From Myxococcales bacterium (GTDB lineage: Bacteria; Myxococcota; Polyangia; Nannocystales; Nannocystaceae): a DNA stretch of 64,000 nt. Shown here piece by piece: positions 16,502 through 23,483 of this stretch (positions within the stretch are counted from its first letter, which is position 1; every line of letters starts with the position of its first letter). Made by a program: the position numbers and the translations under genes. The notes beneath the pieces are model-generated. The model had not been told where the DNA came from and did no database searches. It worked only from the letters and a program-made list of their open reading frames with translations. Where the stretch lies: assembly GCA_016793465.1 (NCBI GenBank), contig JAEUJW010000067.1:248001-312000 (forward strand), written 5' to 3'.

Positions 16502-16846
16502 CGTGGGCAGAACGGTCGCACGGGGCCGCGGGCGGGCGCGATGCCCGGGGGCGTGCGGACGCTCAAGCGGCGGCGGACGCGGGCCGCGCGAGGCGGCGTG
16601 CGCGGCGGAGGAACGCCGGTTCACGCGAGGGCGGAGATCGCGGCGGCGTTCGCTGCGGGGCGGCCGCGCGGGCGAACCGTCGACCCGGGCGGGGCGCGCG
16701 ACGAGCGGGCGGCGCCGCGATCTCCGGCGTCGCCCGCCGCGCCCGCCTCGTCGACCTGCCCGGCCGAGGTCGGCTCGACCGACTGCGGCATCGTCCCGGC
16801 CACGCTCGAGTGGCTGGCGCGGGCGGGCCGTCGGAGGGCCGAATTA
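16502..16846. other. Intergenic gap with no recognised gene
   Basis: These 345 bases lie between the ftsA stop and the acyl-CoA dehydrogenase start. Open frames here have only arginine/alanine/proline-rich translations of the kind expected from non-coding GC-rich DNA. The ftsA end is AT-rich (AATTATTAAAAC). In many bacteria ftsZ would stand here; it does not. Confidence 0.6.
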
Positions 16847-18127
16847 TTAAAACATCTCGCGGACCCACGAGGCGAAGCGGCGGCCGATGCCGGGGCGGCG
16901 CTCGCCGCCGTGCTGGTGGGCGCGGGCGGGCTCGGCGGTGTAGGCGAGCGGCTCGTGGGCGGCGCCGTAGAGCACGAGGCCGACGCCGGTGGCGAACTTG
17001 GGGTCCTGGATCACGCCGGCGAAGCCGCCCTCGCTGAGGCGCGGGTTGTGGCGGCCGTAGCTGGCGCCGTGCACGGGGATGCCGCGGCGCACGGGCAGCT
17101 GAAAGATGTCCTCGACGATCTCGGCCATGCCCTCCATCTGCGACTGGCCGCCGGTGATGACGATGCCGCTGCCGGCGAGCTCCATGTAGCCGGACTGCTG
17201 CAGCTCCTCCTGGGCGAGCAGGAGGATCTCCTCGACGCGCGGCTCGATGACCTCGGCGAGGAAGCGGCGGGGGAAGCTGCGCGGCGGGCGGGGGCCGACG
17301 CCGGCGACCTCGATGCCGCTCTCGCCGTCGACGAGGCTGACGAGCGCGCAGCCGTGCTTGCGTTTAATGGCTTCGGCCTCGGCGACGCTGGTGTGCAGGC
17401 CGTGGGCCACGTCCTGGGTGATGCGGTGGCCGCCCATGACGATCACCGAGGTGAACACGTTGGTGCCCTCGGCGTAGATCGCGAGGTCGGTGGTGCCGCC
17501 GCCGATGTCGATGAGGATCACGCCGAGCTCGCGCTCGTCGTCGTGCAGCACGGCGGTGGCGCTGGCCAGCGGCTCGAGCACGACGTCGATGACGTCGAGG
17601 CCGGCGCGGTTGCAGCACTTGATGATGTTCTGCACGCTGGTGGTCGCGGCGGTGATGACGTGGGCGCGGACCTCCATGCGCACGCCGCTCATGCCGATCG
17701 GGTCCTTGATCTGGCCCTGGCCGTCGATCATGTACTCGAGCGGGAGCGTGTGGATGATCTGGCGGTCGAGCGGGATGTTGACCGCCTTGGCCTGCTCGAT
17801 CACGCGGGCCACGTCGACGTCGCTGACCTCGCGGTTGCGCATGCTGACCTGGCCGAGGCTGTTGAAGCCGCGGATGTGGCCGCCGGCGATGCCGCAGAAC
17901 ACCGACTGGACCTCGACGGCGGCCATCTGCTCGGCCTCCTGCACGGCCTGGGCGATGCTGTTGGTGGTCGCCTCGATGTTGACGACCACGCCCTGACGCA
18001 GCCCCTCGGACGGGCAGGTGCCGACGCCGATGATGTCGACGCCGTTTTCGGTGACCTCACCGATGATGGCCGCCACCTTGGTGGTGCCGATGTCGAGGCC
18101 GACGATGACTTCTCCGACTTCTGCCAT
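16847..18127 (-). CDS. ftsA: Cell division protein FtsA
   Basis: A 426-residue actin-like ATPase. Landmarks are VGLDIGTTKVAAIIG at residues 9-23 (phosphate 1), the 1C domain following it, VILIDIGGGTTDLAIY near residue 200 (phosphate 2), and GIVITGGQSQMEG near 320. The C-terminus RRFASWVREMF is the short amphipathic membrane-targeting helix. FtsA tethers FtsZ filaments to the inner membrane and recruits the later divisome. Upstream on the same strand is ftsQ, 88 bp away, with a repeated element in the gap. ftsZ does not follow, which is unusual. TAA stop at 16847. Confidence 0.97.
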   Translation of the reverse strand: MAEVGEVIVGLDIGTTKVAAIIGEVTENGVDIIGVGTCPSEGLRQGVVVNIEATTNSIAQAVQEAEQMAAVEVQSVFCGIAGGHIRGFNSLGQVSMRNREVSDVDVARVIEQAKAVNIPLDRQIIHTLPLEYMIDGQGQIKDPIGMSGVRMEVRAHVITAATTSVQNIIKCCNRAGLDVIDVVLEPLASATAVLHDDERELGVILIDIGGGTTDLAIYAEGTNVFTSVIVMGGHRITQDVAHGLHTSVAEAEAIKRKHGCALVSLVDGESGIEVAGVGPRPPRSFPRRFLAEVIEPRVEEILLLAQEELQQSGYMELAGSGIVITGGQSQMEGMAEIVEDIFQLPVRRGIPVHGASYGRHNPRLSEGGFAGVIQDPKFATGVGLVLYGAAHEPLAYTAEPARAHQHGGERRPGIGRRFASWVREMF

Positions 18128-18138
18128 GGGGGCGCTCC

Positions 18139-18215
18139 GCCTCGTTTGGCCTTAACAGGCCCGGATCTGCGAGGCAAGAAAGCGGGGCGCGCGAGGGGTG
18201 AACGCGCGCGCAGTG
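18139..18215 (-). promoter_or_regulatory. ftsA leader element sharing blocks with the ftsQ leader
   Basis: Reading the plus strand, blocks GCCTCGT (18139-18145), TAACAGG (18153-18159) and the 20-mer GGGTGAACGCGCGCGCAGTG (18196-18215) occur in this order upstream of ftsA. The same blocks occur in the same order upstream of ftsQ at 19428-19500. The 20-mer is exact and begins 69 bases from the ftsA start against 66 from the ftsQ start. Shared regulation of both genes is the simplest reading. Confidence 0.55.
18196..18215 (+). repeat. 20-bp exact direct repeat, copy 1 (upstream of ftsA)
   Basis: GGGTGAACGCGCGCGCAGTG, identical to 19481-19500. It abuts the ftsQ stop codon at 18216. Confidence 0.9.
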
Positions 18216-19415
18216 TCAGTCGTACCGGGGGATGCCGGAGGCGAACTTGTGCGGGCCGGGCTTGCCCGACTTGGCCTGCTTCTTCCTGGGAGCGGGCTTC
18301 TCGGGCTTGTGCGGGGGCTCGGCGAGGGCCGCGGCGGGCCTTTCGGCGGCGGGCTTCTTGACGGCCTGGGCGAGCAGGGCGTCGGCCTCGGCGGCGTCGG
18401 TGAAGCTGGCGATCACGCGCTCGCCGCCGTCGGGGCCGGCGGCGTCGAGGTGCACGACCGAGAGCTTGTCGGCGCGGGCGCCGAGGGCGGCGCGCAGGGC
18501 GTCGTAGCGGTCGAGCTTGTCGCCGAGCGGGCCGCGGCCGAGGCGCAGCATGGTGCCGGTCTTCTCGCTGTAGAGCACGGCCTCGCCGCCGTCGCCGACG
18601 TGGACCTCGCCGAGGCGCGGGCGGGCCTTCTGCTGGTAGGCGCCGAGGACCTCGAGCGCGCGGCGGATCCCGGCGGCGGCCTCGGGGTGGCCGGCGATCA
18701 GCTGCTCGCGGGCCACCCCGGTGACGACCGGCAGGGTGCCGCGCTCGCCGGGCTCGACGCGCTTGAACGGCACGCCCGCCTCGCTCAGCAGATAAAAGTG
18801 GCCGGCGTGGAGCACGGCGGCGGCCTCGTGCTCGACCACCGCGACGCGCAGGGTGTCGGGCAGCTCGCGCTGCACGCTGGCGGAGGCGACCCAGGGGTCG
18901 GCCTCGATCTTGGCGCGCATGGCGTCGACGTCGACGGCGAGGATGTTGGTGCCGGACTCGAGGCCCATGAGCGCGAGCAGGCGCTCGGACGAGACGTGCG
19001 CGGTCGGCGAGAAGACCACGGACTTGGCCTCGAAGTGGGTCGAGGTGGTGACGAACTGGTAGCCCTGCTGCACGCCGAGCAGGAGGCCCCAGGCGAGCAC
19101 GAGGGCCACGCCGAGGCGCACGCCGGCGCCGATCAGGCGGCGCGCGCGCGGGCCGAGGCTCGGGCGGGGCAGGGCGCGCAGGCGGGCGACGAGGGCGCCG
19201 AGGGCGGCGCGGCGCGAGCGCCGGGGCCGCTTGACGACCTCGCTGCGGGCGGCGCGGGGGCCGTCGACGCGGCGGTTGGGGCGGGCGCCGCTGGCGACGG
19301 CCCTGACCGCGGGCTTGCGCTGCGGGGCCGCGACCGTGCGCGGCTTGACCGCGGCGACGCGGCGGTTCTTCGGCGGCTCGGGCCGGCGGTCACGGGCTGG
19401 CGCAGACGGACGCAT
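18216..19415 (-). CDS. ftsQ: Cell division protein FtsQ
   Basis: A 399-residue bitopic protein. A long basic cytoplasmic region (about residues 1-100, rich in Arg, Lys and Pro) leads to one transmembrane segment (about 103-125), then a POTRA domain starting FEAKSVVFSPTAHVSSERLLALMGL and the FtsQ/DivIB landmark WVASASVQRELPDTLRVAVVEHEAAAV (short: ASVQRELPDTL). The C-terminal 60 residues are Lys/Pro/Ala-rich and probably disordered. FtsQ joins the FtsB-FtsL complex to FtsA in the divisome. ATG at 19415 begins the Pro/Arg-rich segment. Cytoplasmic and C-terminal tails are longer than in enterobacterial FtsQ. Confidence 0.9.
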   Translation of the reverse strand: MRPSAPARDRRPEPPKNRRVAAVKPRTVAAPQRKPAVRAVASGARPNRRVDGPRAARSEVVKRPRRSRRAALGALVARLRALPRPSLGPRARRLIGAGVRLGVALVLAWGLLLGVQQGYQFVTTSTHFEAKSVVFSPTAHVSSERLLALMGLESGTNILAVDVDAMRAKIEADPWVASASVQRELPDTLRVAVVEHEAAAVLHAGHFYLLSEAGVPFKRVEPGERGTLPVVTGVAREQLIAGHPEAAAGIRRALEVLGAYQQKARPRLGEVHVGDGGEAVLYSEKTGTMLRLGRGPLGDKLDRYDALRAALGARADKLSVVHLDAAGPDGGERVIASFTDAAEADALLAQAVKKPAAERPAAALAEPPHKPEKPAPRKKQAKSGKPGPHKFASGIPRYD

Positions 19416-19480
19416 GAAGCGGCTGTGGCCTCGTCCCGTAACAGGAAGGGTCGGGCAGATCAAAGATCCGCCCGGGTCGC

Positions 19481-19500
19481 GGGTGAACGCGCGCGCAGTG
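19481..19500 (+). repeat. 20-bp exact direct repeat, copy 2 (upstream of ftsQ)
   Basis: GGGTGAACGCGCGCGCAGTG, identical to 18196-18215 and at nearly the same distance from a cell-division start codon. Confidence 0.9.
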
Positions 19501-19667
19501 ATCGAGCGTGCGGACCACGAGCGCAGCGCGGGGCGTCGCGTCGGTTCGGCTGGGCTCAGGTCACGCCGCGGGCGCGTGGGGTCGCCACGCCGGGGCCCGC
19601 GAAAACGTGCCGCCGGGCGGCGCAGAAGCGTCGCCCGGCGGCCTCGGGTGCTGGGTGGGTCAGGGGA

Positions 19668-21752
19668 TCAGCGCTTCAGCTTGGGCACGCACTCGTTCTG
19701 CACGCGCACGAGGTTGCCGTTGCACTTGGCCTGCGGGAGCGTCGGCTTGGTGCCGCCGCGCGTGGGGACCGTGGCGCCGCCCTTCATGGGGACCATGGCG
19801 CCGCCGTTCACGGGCTTCAGCAGCTTGACGAGCGTGGCGCGGCTGAGGGCGTCCTTGTTGATGTAGACGGGGTCGTTGGCCTTCGGCAGCGGCGGGGCGA
19901 CGTAGCCGTCGGCGGCGAGGTCCTGGGTGTTGACGAGGTCGAGCTGGATCGAGCGCAGGCCGATCGCCTTGCAGCCGATCAGGTCGGTGTCGTTGCCGTG
20001 GTCGGAGTCGACGCTGCACTGCATCGAGGCCAGGACGCCGCGGCCGTTCTTGTTGAAGGTCTCGGTGCGCGGGTCCTCGCCGGTCTTGCCGCGCAGGATG
20101 CCGTGGTACTTGTTGGCGGCGATCGCGTCCTTGCACTGCTGGTACTGGGCCTGGCCGAACTGCTTCAGGATTTCGCAGACGGCCGGGTCCTCGGTGATCT
20201 GCTCGGCCTTGACGCCGGCGCCCTTGTAGGCGCACTGGCCCATCGTCATCGGCGCGCCCTGCGAGAGGTCGGGCGTGGCGAGGTTGAACACGGGCACCTT
20301 CAGGGTGGTCTCGAAGGTGGTGTGGTCGGCCTTGTCCTCCTCGACCTTGATCTTCAGGGTCGCGAGCAGCTTGCGGACCTCGAGGGCGTTGCCGCCGGTG
20401 TTGTCGGGCTTGAAGGTCAGGTGCGAGCTGAAGGCGACCGGGCCGCCGCCGACCTCGCGGTCGCCCTTGGTGTTGCTGAACTGGCCGAACGAGGTCGTCA
20501 GGGCGTTCTTCAGCTGGGCCTGGATGCCGTCGCTGGCGTCGCGCGCGGCGTAGCAGTCGGACACGTAGCGGGCGGGGAACAGGTCGTACTCGGACACGGC
20601 GAAGTCGGCGTAGTCCTTCCACTTGTTGTAGAGGGCCTCGCAGGCCGGGCTGCTGTTCCAGTCGACGTCGCAGTTCTTGGCCTGGTTGCGCATGCTGTCG
20701 AGCTGGGACTGGTACCAGCCGCGGCGCGCCTTGATGGCGGCGACCCGGGCGTCGCGCTTCTGCGGGGTGGTGCCGAGGGCGAACAGCTTGGCGTGCTGGG
20801 TGACGAAGTCGGAGTCGGCGACGAGGGCGGTGAGGCCCCAGGCGGCCTCGCCGAGGCGGGCGAACTTCTGCTCGGCGGTCAGCGGGGCGAGCGGGTCGGT
20901 GACCGGCCAGTTGGCGACGATGTTCTCGAACGGCACGGCCTTCAGCTTGTAGGTCTGCTTGGGGCCGGCCTGGCCGGGGAACGCCTGGACCTGGGCGAGG
21001 AACTGGTCGATCGTCAGCGAGGCCGAGTTGGTGCCGCTCGAGGTCACGCGGATCTGCAGGTCCTGGCTCTGGCTGGCCTGCTTCAGCTTGTTGACGGTGT
21101 TGACGCCGACCTCGGCGGCGAAGGTGCCGTACTGCGCGTCGACGGTGCCGCCGGCGGCGAGCTTGCTCTCGGTGGTGGTGTCCTTGACCTGGAGCTGCAC
21201 GGTGCCGAAGAACCACCGGCCCTGCTGCTCGCCGATGATGACGTAGTCGCCGCACTGCTGGCGGAACGCCGGGGTGCCGACCATGGCCAGGTACTCGGGC
21301 TTCAGGGTCAGGTCGCCGGCGATGTACTTCATCGGCTCGACGTTGTTGTAGGAGGCGAGGATGGTGTGGGTCAGCAGGTTGGTCTTGGTCGACTGGAAGA
21401 AGTCGACCTTGGTGCTGCTGCTCGCGCTGGCGACGCCCATGGAGGCGGAGAACTTGGTGGTGACCGAGAGGTCCATCTCGTCGGCGAGCTGGGCGTTGGA
21501 GACGATCGAGCTGAACTTGAAGTCGTCGCCGCTGGCGCCGGCGTTGCCCTCGACCTGGCCGGGGGTGAACTGCACGCACTGGCGGAGGATGAAGGTGCGC
21601 GAGATGCTGTCGTAGCCGTAGCCGTAGCCGGACTTGGTCTGCGGGGGCTCGAGGTCGATGTACTTGTCGATGGCGCGGGCGTCGCTGGCGGCGGAGAAGG
21701 CCACGAGGCCGCTGGCGAGGCAGAACAGGCGGTGCTTGGTAGAGATGGACAT
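19668..21752 (-). CDS. Secreted protein with MACPF-like features
   Basis: A 694-residue exported protein with a clear signal peptide (residues 1-27, cleavage after SDARA). The region from about 45 to 260 has strand-rich segments full of Ser, Thr and Ala (for example 97-115) and the sequence CGDYVIIGEQQGR at 167-179. That resembles the MACPF signature (aromatic-G-T/S-H-F/Y, six residues, GG) with the same six-residue spacing but Cys, Asp, Tyr and Arg in place of the consensus residues. MACPF proteins form pores. The C-terminal half has many Cys and ends in a short repeat (KGGATVPTRGGTKP). The function is inferred from a degenerate motif and must be treated as tentative. The start at 21752 is fixed by the signal peptide. 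Confidence 0.75.
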   Translation of the reverse strand: MSISTKHRLFCLASGLVAFSAASDARAIDKYIDLEPPQTKSGYGYGYDSISRTFILRQCVQFTPGQVEGNAGASGDDFKFSSIVSNAQLADEMDLSVTTKFSASMGVASASSSTKVDFFQSTKTNLLTHTILASYNNVEPMKYIAGDLTLKPEYLAMVGTPAFRQQCGDYVIIGEQQGRWFFGTVQLQVKDTTTESKLAAGGTVDAQYGTFAAEVGVNTVNKLKQASQSQDLQIRVTSSGTNSASLTIDQFLAQVQAFPGQAGPKQTYKLKAVPFENIVANWPVTDPLAPLTAEQKFARLGEAAWGLTALVADSDFVTQHAKLFALGTTPQKRDARVAAIKARRGWYQSQLDSMRNQAKNCDVDWNSSPACEALYNKWKDYADFAVSEYDLFPARYVSDCYAARDASDGIQAQLKNALTTSFGQFSNTKGDREVGGGPVAFSSHLTFKPDNTGGNALEVRKLLATLKIKVEEDKADHTTFETTLKVPVFNLATPDLSQGAPMTMGQCAYKGAGVKAEQITEDPAVCEILKQFGQAQYQQCKDAIAANKYHGILRGKTGEDPRTETFNKNGRGVLASMQCSVDSDHGNDTDLIGCKAIGLRSIQLDLVNTQDLAADGYVAPPLPKANDPVYINKDALSRATLVKLLKPVNGGAMVPMKGGATVPTRGGTKPTLPQAKCNGNLVRVQNECVPKLKR

Positions 21753-21975
21753 GTCCGTCGGGCTCCTGGCGCGCACCGCCGCGGCACCGTCGGGGGGCGC
21801 GGCCATGGTGCCGTCGACCCCCCGCGGTGCGCGTCCGCGGCGCATGCGTCGATGGCACAAGTGATCGACGCGGCGGGATCAATTGCGGCGCGACGACAAA
21901 GAATCTCGCGGGCTGTCGCTGACGCGGCGACAGCGTGCGCGGGGCTGAGCGTCGACGGTCGGATCGCGGCGCGGG

Positions 21976-21981
21976 TAGACT
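21976..21981 (+). promoter_or_regulatory. TAnnnT motif, TAGACT, 8 bases before a membrane-protein start
   Basis: TAGACT-CGGCGACC-ATG. No Shine-Dalgarno sequence lies in the gap. Confidence 0.4.
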
Positions 21982-21989
21982 CGGCGACC

Positions 21990-22571
21990 ATGGCGGATGA
22001 CGGAGCGGCGGAGCTCGAGCGGCGGCTCGCGGAGGCGCTGCGGCGCGAGGCGGCGGGGGCGGCGGAGGCGGCGGCGCTGCGGGCCGAGCTGGCGCGGCTG
22101 CGTCGACACGAGGACGCGGGGCCGCGGGCGGGGCCGCGGGCGGGGCGGCTGCTGCTGCAGTACCAGCTGCCGACGCTGATCCTGGTGGTGCTCGCGCTGC
22201 CGGTGCCGATCGTGATGATCGTGCTGGTGCCGGTGCCGGCGATCCTGCTGATCGCCGGAGTGACCGGGCTCTTGCTCGAGCGCCGGGTCGCGCGGCGGGC
22301 GGACGCGCCGGACCTCGCGCGCACGCTGCTGCGGCATCAGGCGTGCGCGGCGCTGCTGCTGCAGCCGTACATCGCGCTGGTGGCGTACTGGCTGGCGACC
22401 ATGCGGCTGTATCGCGGGCCGACGCCGCTGCGGACCGACGACTTCCTGATCTCGCTGGCGATCGGCGAGGCGGCCTACGTGCTGGCGGTGTTCTTGCCGC
22501 TGCTGTGGGTCGCGCGCGGGGCCCACGCGCAGCACGTGGGCCGGCGGGTCGTCGGCTTGCCGGCTACTTGA
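21990..22571 (+). CDS. Small membrane protein with N-terminal coiled coil
   Basis: A 193-residue protein of unknown family. Residues about 5-40 form an Ala/Glu/Arg heptad-rich coiled coil. Then come a paired hydrophobic region (about 58-93, with several Pro) and two further membrane segments near 120-140 and 160-175. It overlaps the end of the next gene, on the other strand, by 8 bp. The ATG at 21990 is preferred because a TAnnnT motif stands 8 bases before it; a longer frame upstream has no such support. Nothing in it names a function. Confidence 0.72.
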   Translation: MADDGAAELERRLAEALRREAAGAAEAAALRAELARLRRHEDAGPRAGPRAGRLLLQYQLPTLILVVLALPVPIVMIVLVPVPAILLIAGVTGLLLERRVARRADAPDLARTLLRHQACAALLLQPYIALVAYWLATMRLYRGPTPLRTDDFLISLAIGEAAYVLAVFLPLLWVARGAHAQHVGRRVVGLPAT

Positions 22572-23358
22572 CGGTGTAGCAGGTGCCGCGGCCCATGCCG
22601 TGGCGCTTCAGGCGGCCGTGCTTGACGAGCTGGCCGATGTGGAAGCGCAGCTTGCGGCGGCCCATGCCGGTCTGCTCCTCGAGGTCCTGCATGGTCGCCT
22701 CCTTCAGCTTGCGGACCAGCGGGATCAGCAGCTTGGCGGCCTGGTCGAGGCTCATCGCCTCGGAGTCGTCGTCCGCGGCCTTGGAGGCCTTCTTGGCCGG
22801 CTTCTTGGCGGCCTTCTTGGCGGCGGGCTTGGCCGCCTTGGCCTCGGGCTTGGACGACTTGCGGCCGCGGGCGAGGGCGCGGTCGATGCGGTCGAGCGCG
22901 CGGTCCATGCTGCTCTGCTTGCCGGCGTTCTTGCCGCGGCGCGCGGGCGCGACCTCTTCTTCCTCCTCGTCTTCTTCCTCTTCCTCCTCGTCTTCGTCCT
23001 CGTCCTCGTCTTCTTCCTCCTCGTCGTCCTCGTCTTCTTCCTCGTCCTCCTCGGCGTCGGCCTCGACTTCGTCCTCCTCTTCTTCGTCGTCCTCGTCGGC
23101 GCCGTCGCCGGAGGTGGCGGTCACGGCGGCGGGGGGCTCGGCGGCGTCTTCACCGGCGAGCGCGACGGCGAGGTCGGCGAGGCAGAGCTCGCCGAAGTTC
23201 TCGCTCCAGCCGAGCTCGTTGGCGGCGTCGACGATGTCGCCGAGGGTCGTGTCGGGGCCGAGCTCGCGGGCGATGGTGTCGAGCACGGCGCGGCGCTGCT
23301 CGATCGCAAGGTGGCGGCGGAAGCTGTCATCGAACCCGGACACGAGGTTACGTTGCAC
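22564..23358 (-). CDS. Acidic/Lys-rich protein with C-terminal winged-helix-like domain
   Basis: This 264-residue protein has four parts. Residues 1-75 are an ordinary helical domain (AVLDTIARELGPDTTLGDIVD, a segment given here in pieces: LDTIARELG, LGDIVDAANELG). Residues about 84-135 are almost only Glu and Asp. Residues about 140-195 are a Lys/Ala/Pro tract like histone H1 tails (AKKAAKKPAKKA). Residues about 200-264 look like a small winged helix: LEEQTGMGRRKLRFHIGQLVKHGRL in short landmarks TGMGRRKL and HIGQLVKHG. The acidic-plus-basic layout recalls the Myxococcus CarD tail, but the folds differ. A role in DNA binding is inferred. The start is GTG at 23358, TATCCC 5 bases upstream. Confidence 0.78.
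   Translation of the reverse strand: MQRNLVSGFDDSFRRHLAIEQRRAVLDTIARELGPDTTLGDIVDAANELGWSENFGELCLADLAVALAGEDAAEPPAAVTATSGDGADEDDEEEEDEVEADAEEDEEEDEDDEEEEDEDEDEDEEEEEEDEEEEEVAPARRGKNAGKQSSMDRALDRIDRALARGRKSSKPEAKAAKPAAKKAAKKPAKKASKAADDDSEAMSLDQAAKLLIPLVRKLKEATMQDLEEQTGMGRRKLRFHIGQLVKHGRLKRHGMGRGTCYTVK
22963..23098. repeat. Polypurine/polypyrimidine simple repeat encoding the Glu/Asp run
   Basis: The plus strand carries about 130 bases of CTC/CTT/GTC triplets with very few purines. It encodes the acidic stretch of the winged-helix protein on the minus strand. Such tracts change length easily by slippage. Confidence 0.8.
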
Positions 23359-23363
23359 GGCGC

Positions 23364-23369
23364 GGGATA
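23364..23369 (-). promoter_or_regulatory. -10-like hexamer TATCCC, 5 bases before a GTG start
   Basis: On the minus strand TATCCC stands 5 bases before the GTG at 23358. It is a variant of the TAnnnT motif seen at other genes. Confidence 0.3.
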
Positions 23370-23483
23370 TTGCAGCATGGGCCCCGCGGGCTCAAGGGGG
23401 CCGGTCACATTGCCTGGTCCGCGGACGGGCGAGGGCTGGGGGCCGTGAGCGACGGTGTTTTCCGGGATGAGGCCCGTCGTTGT

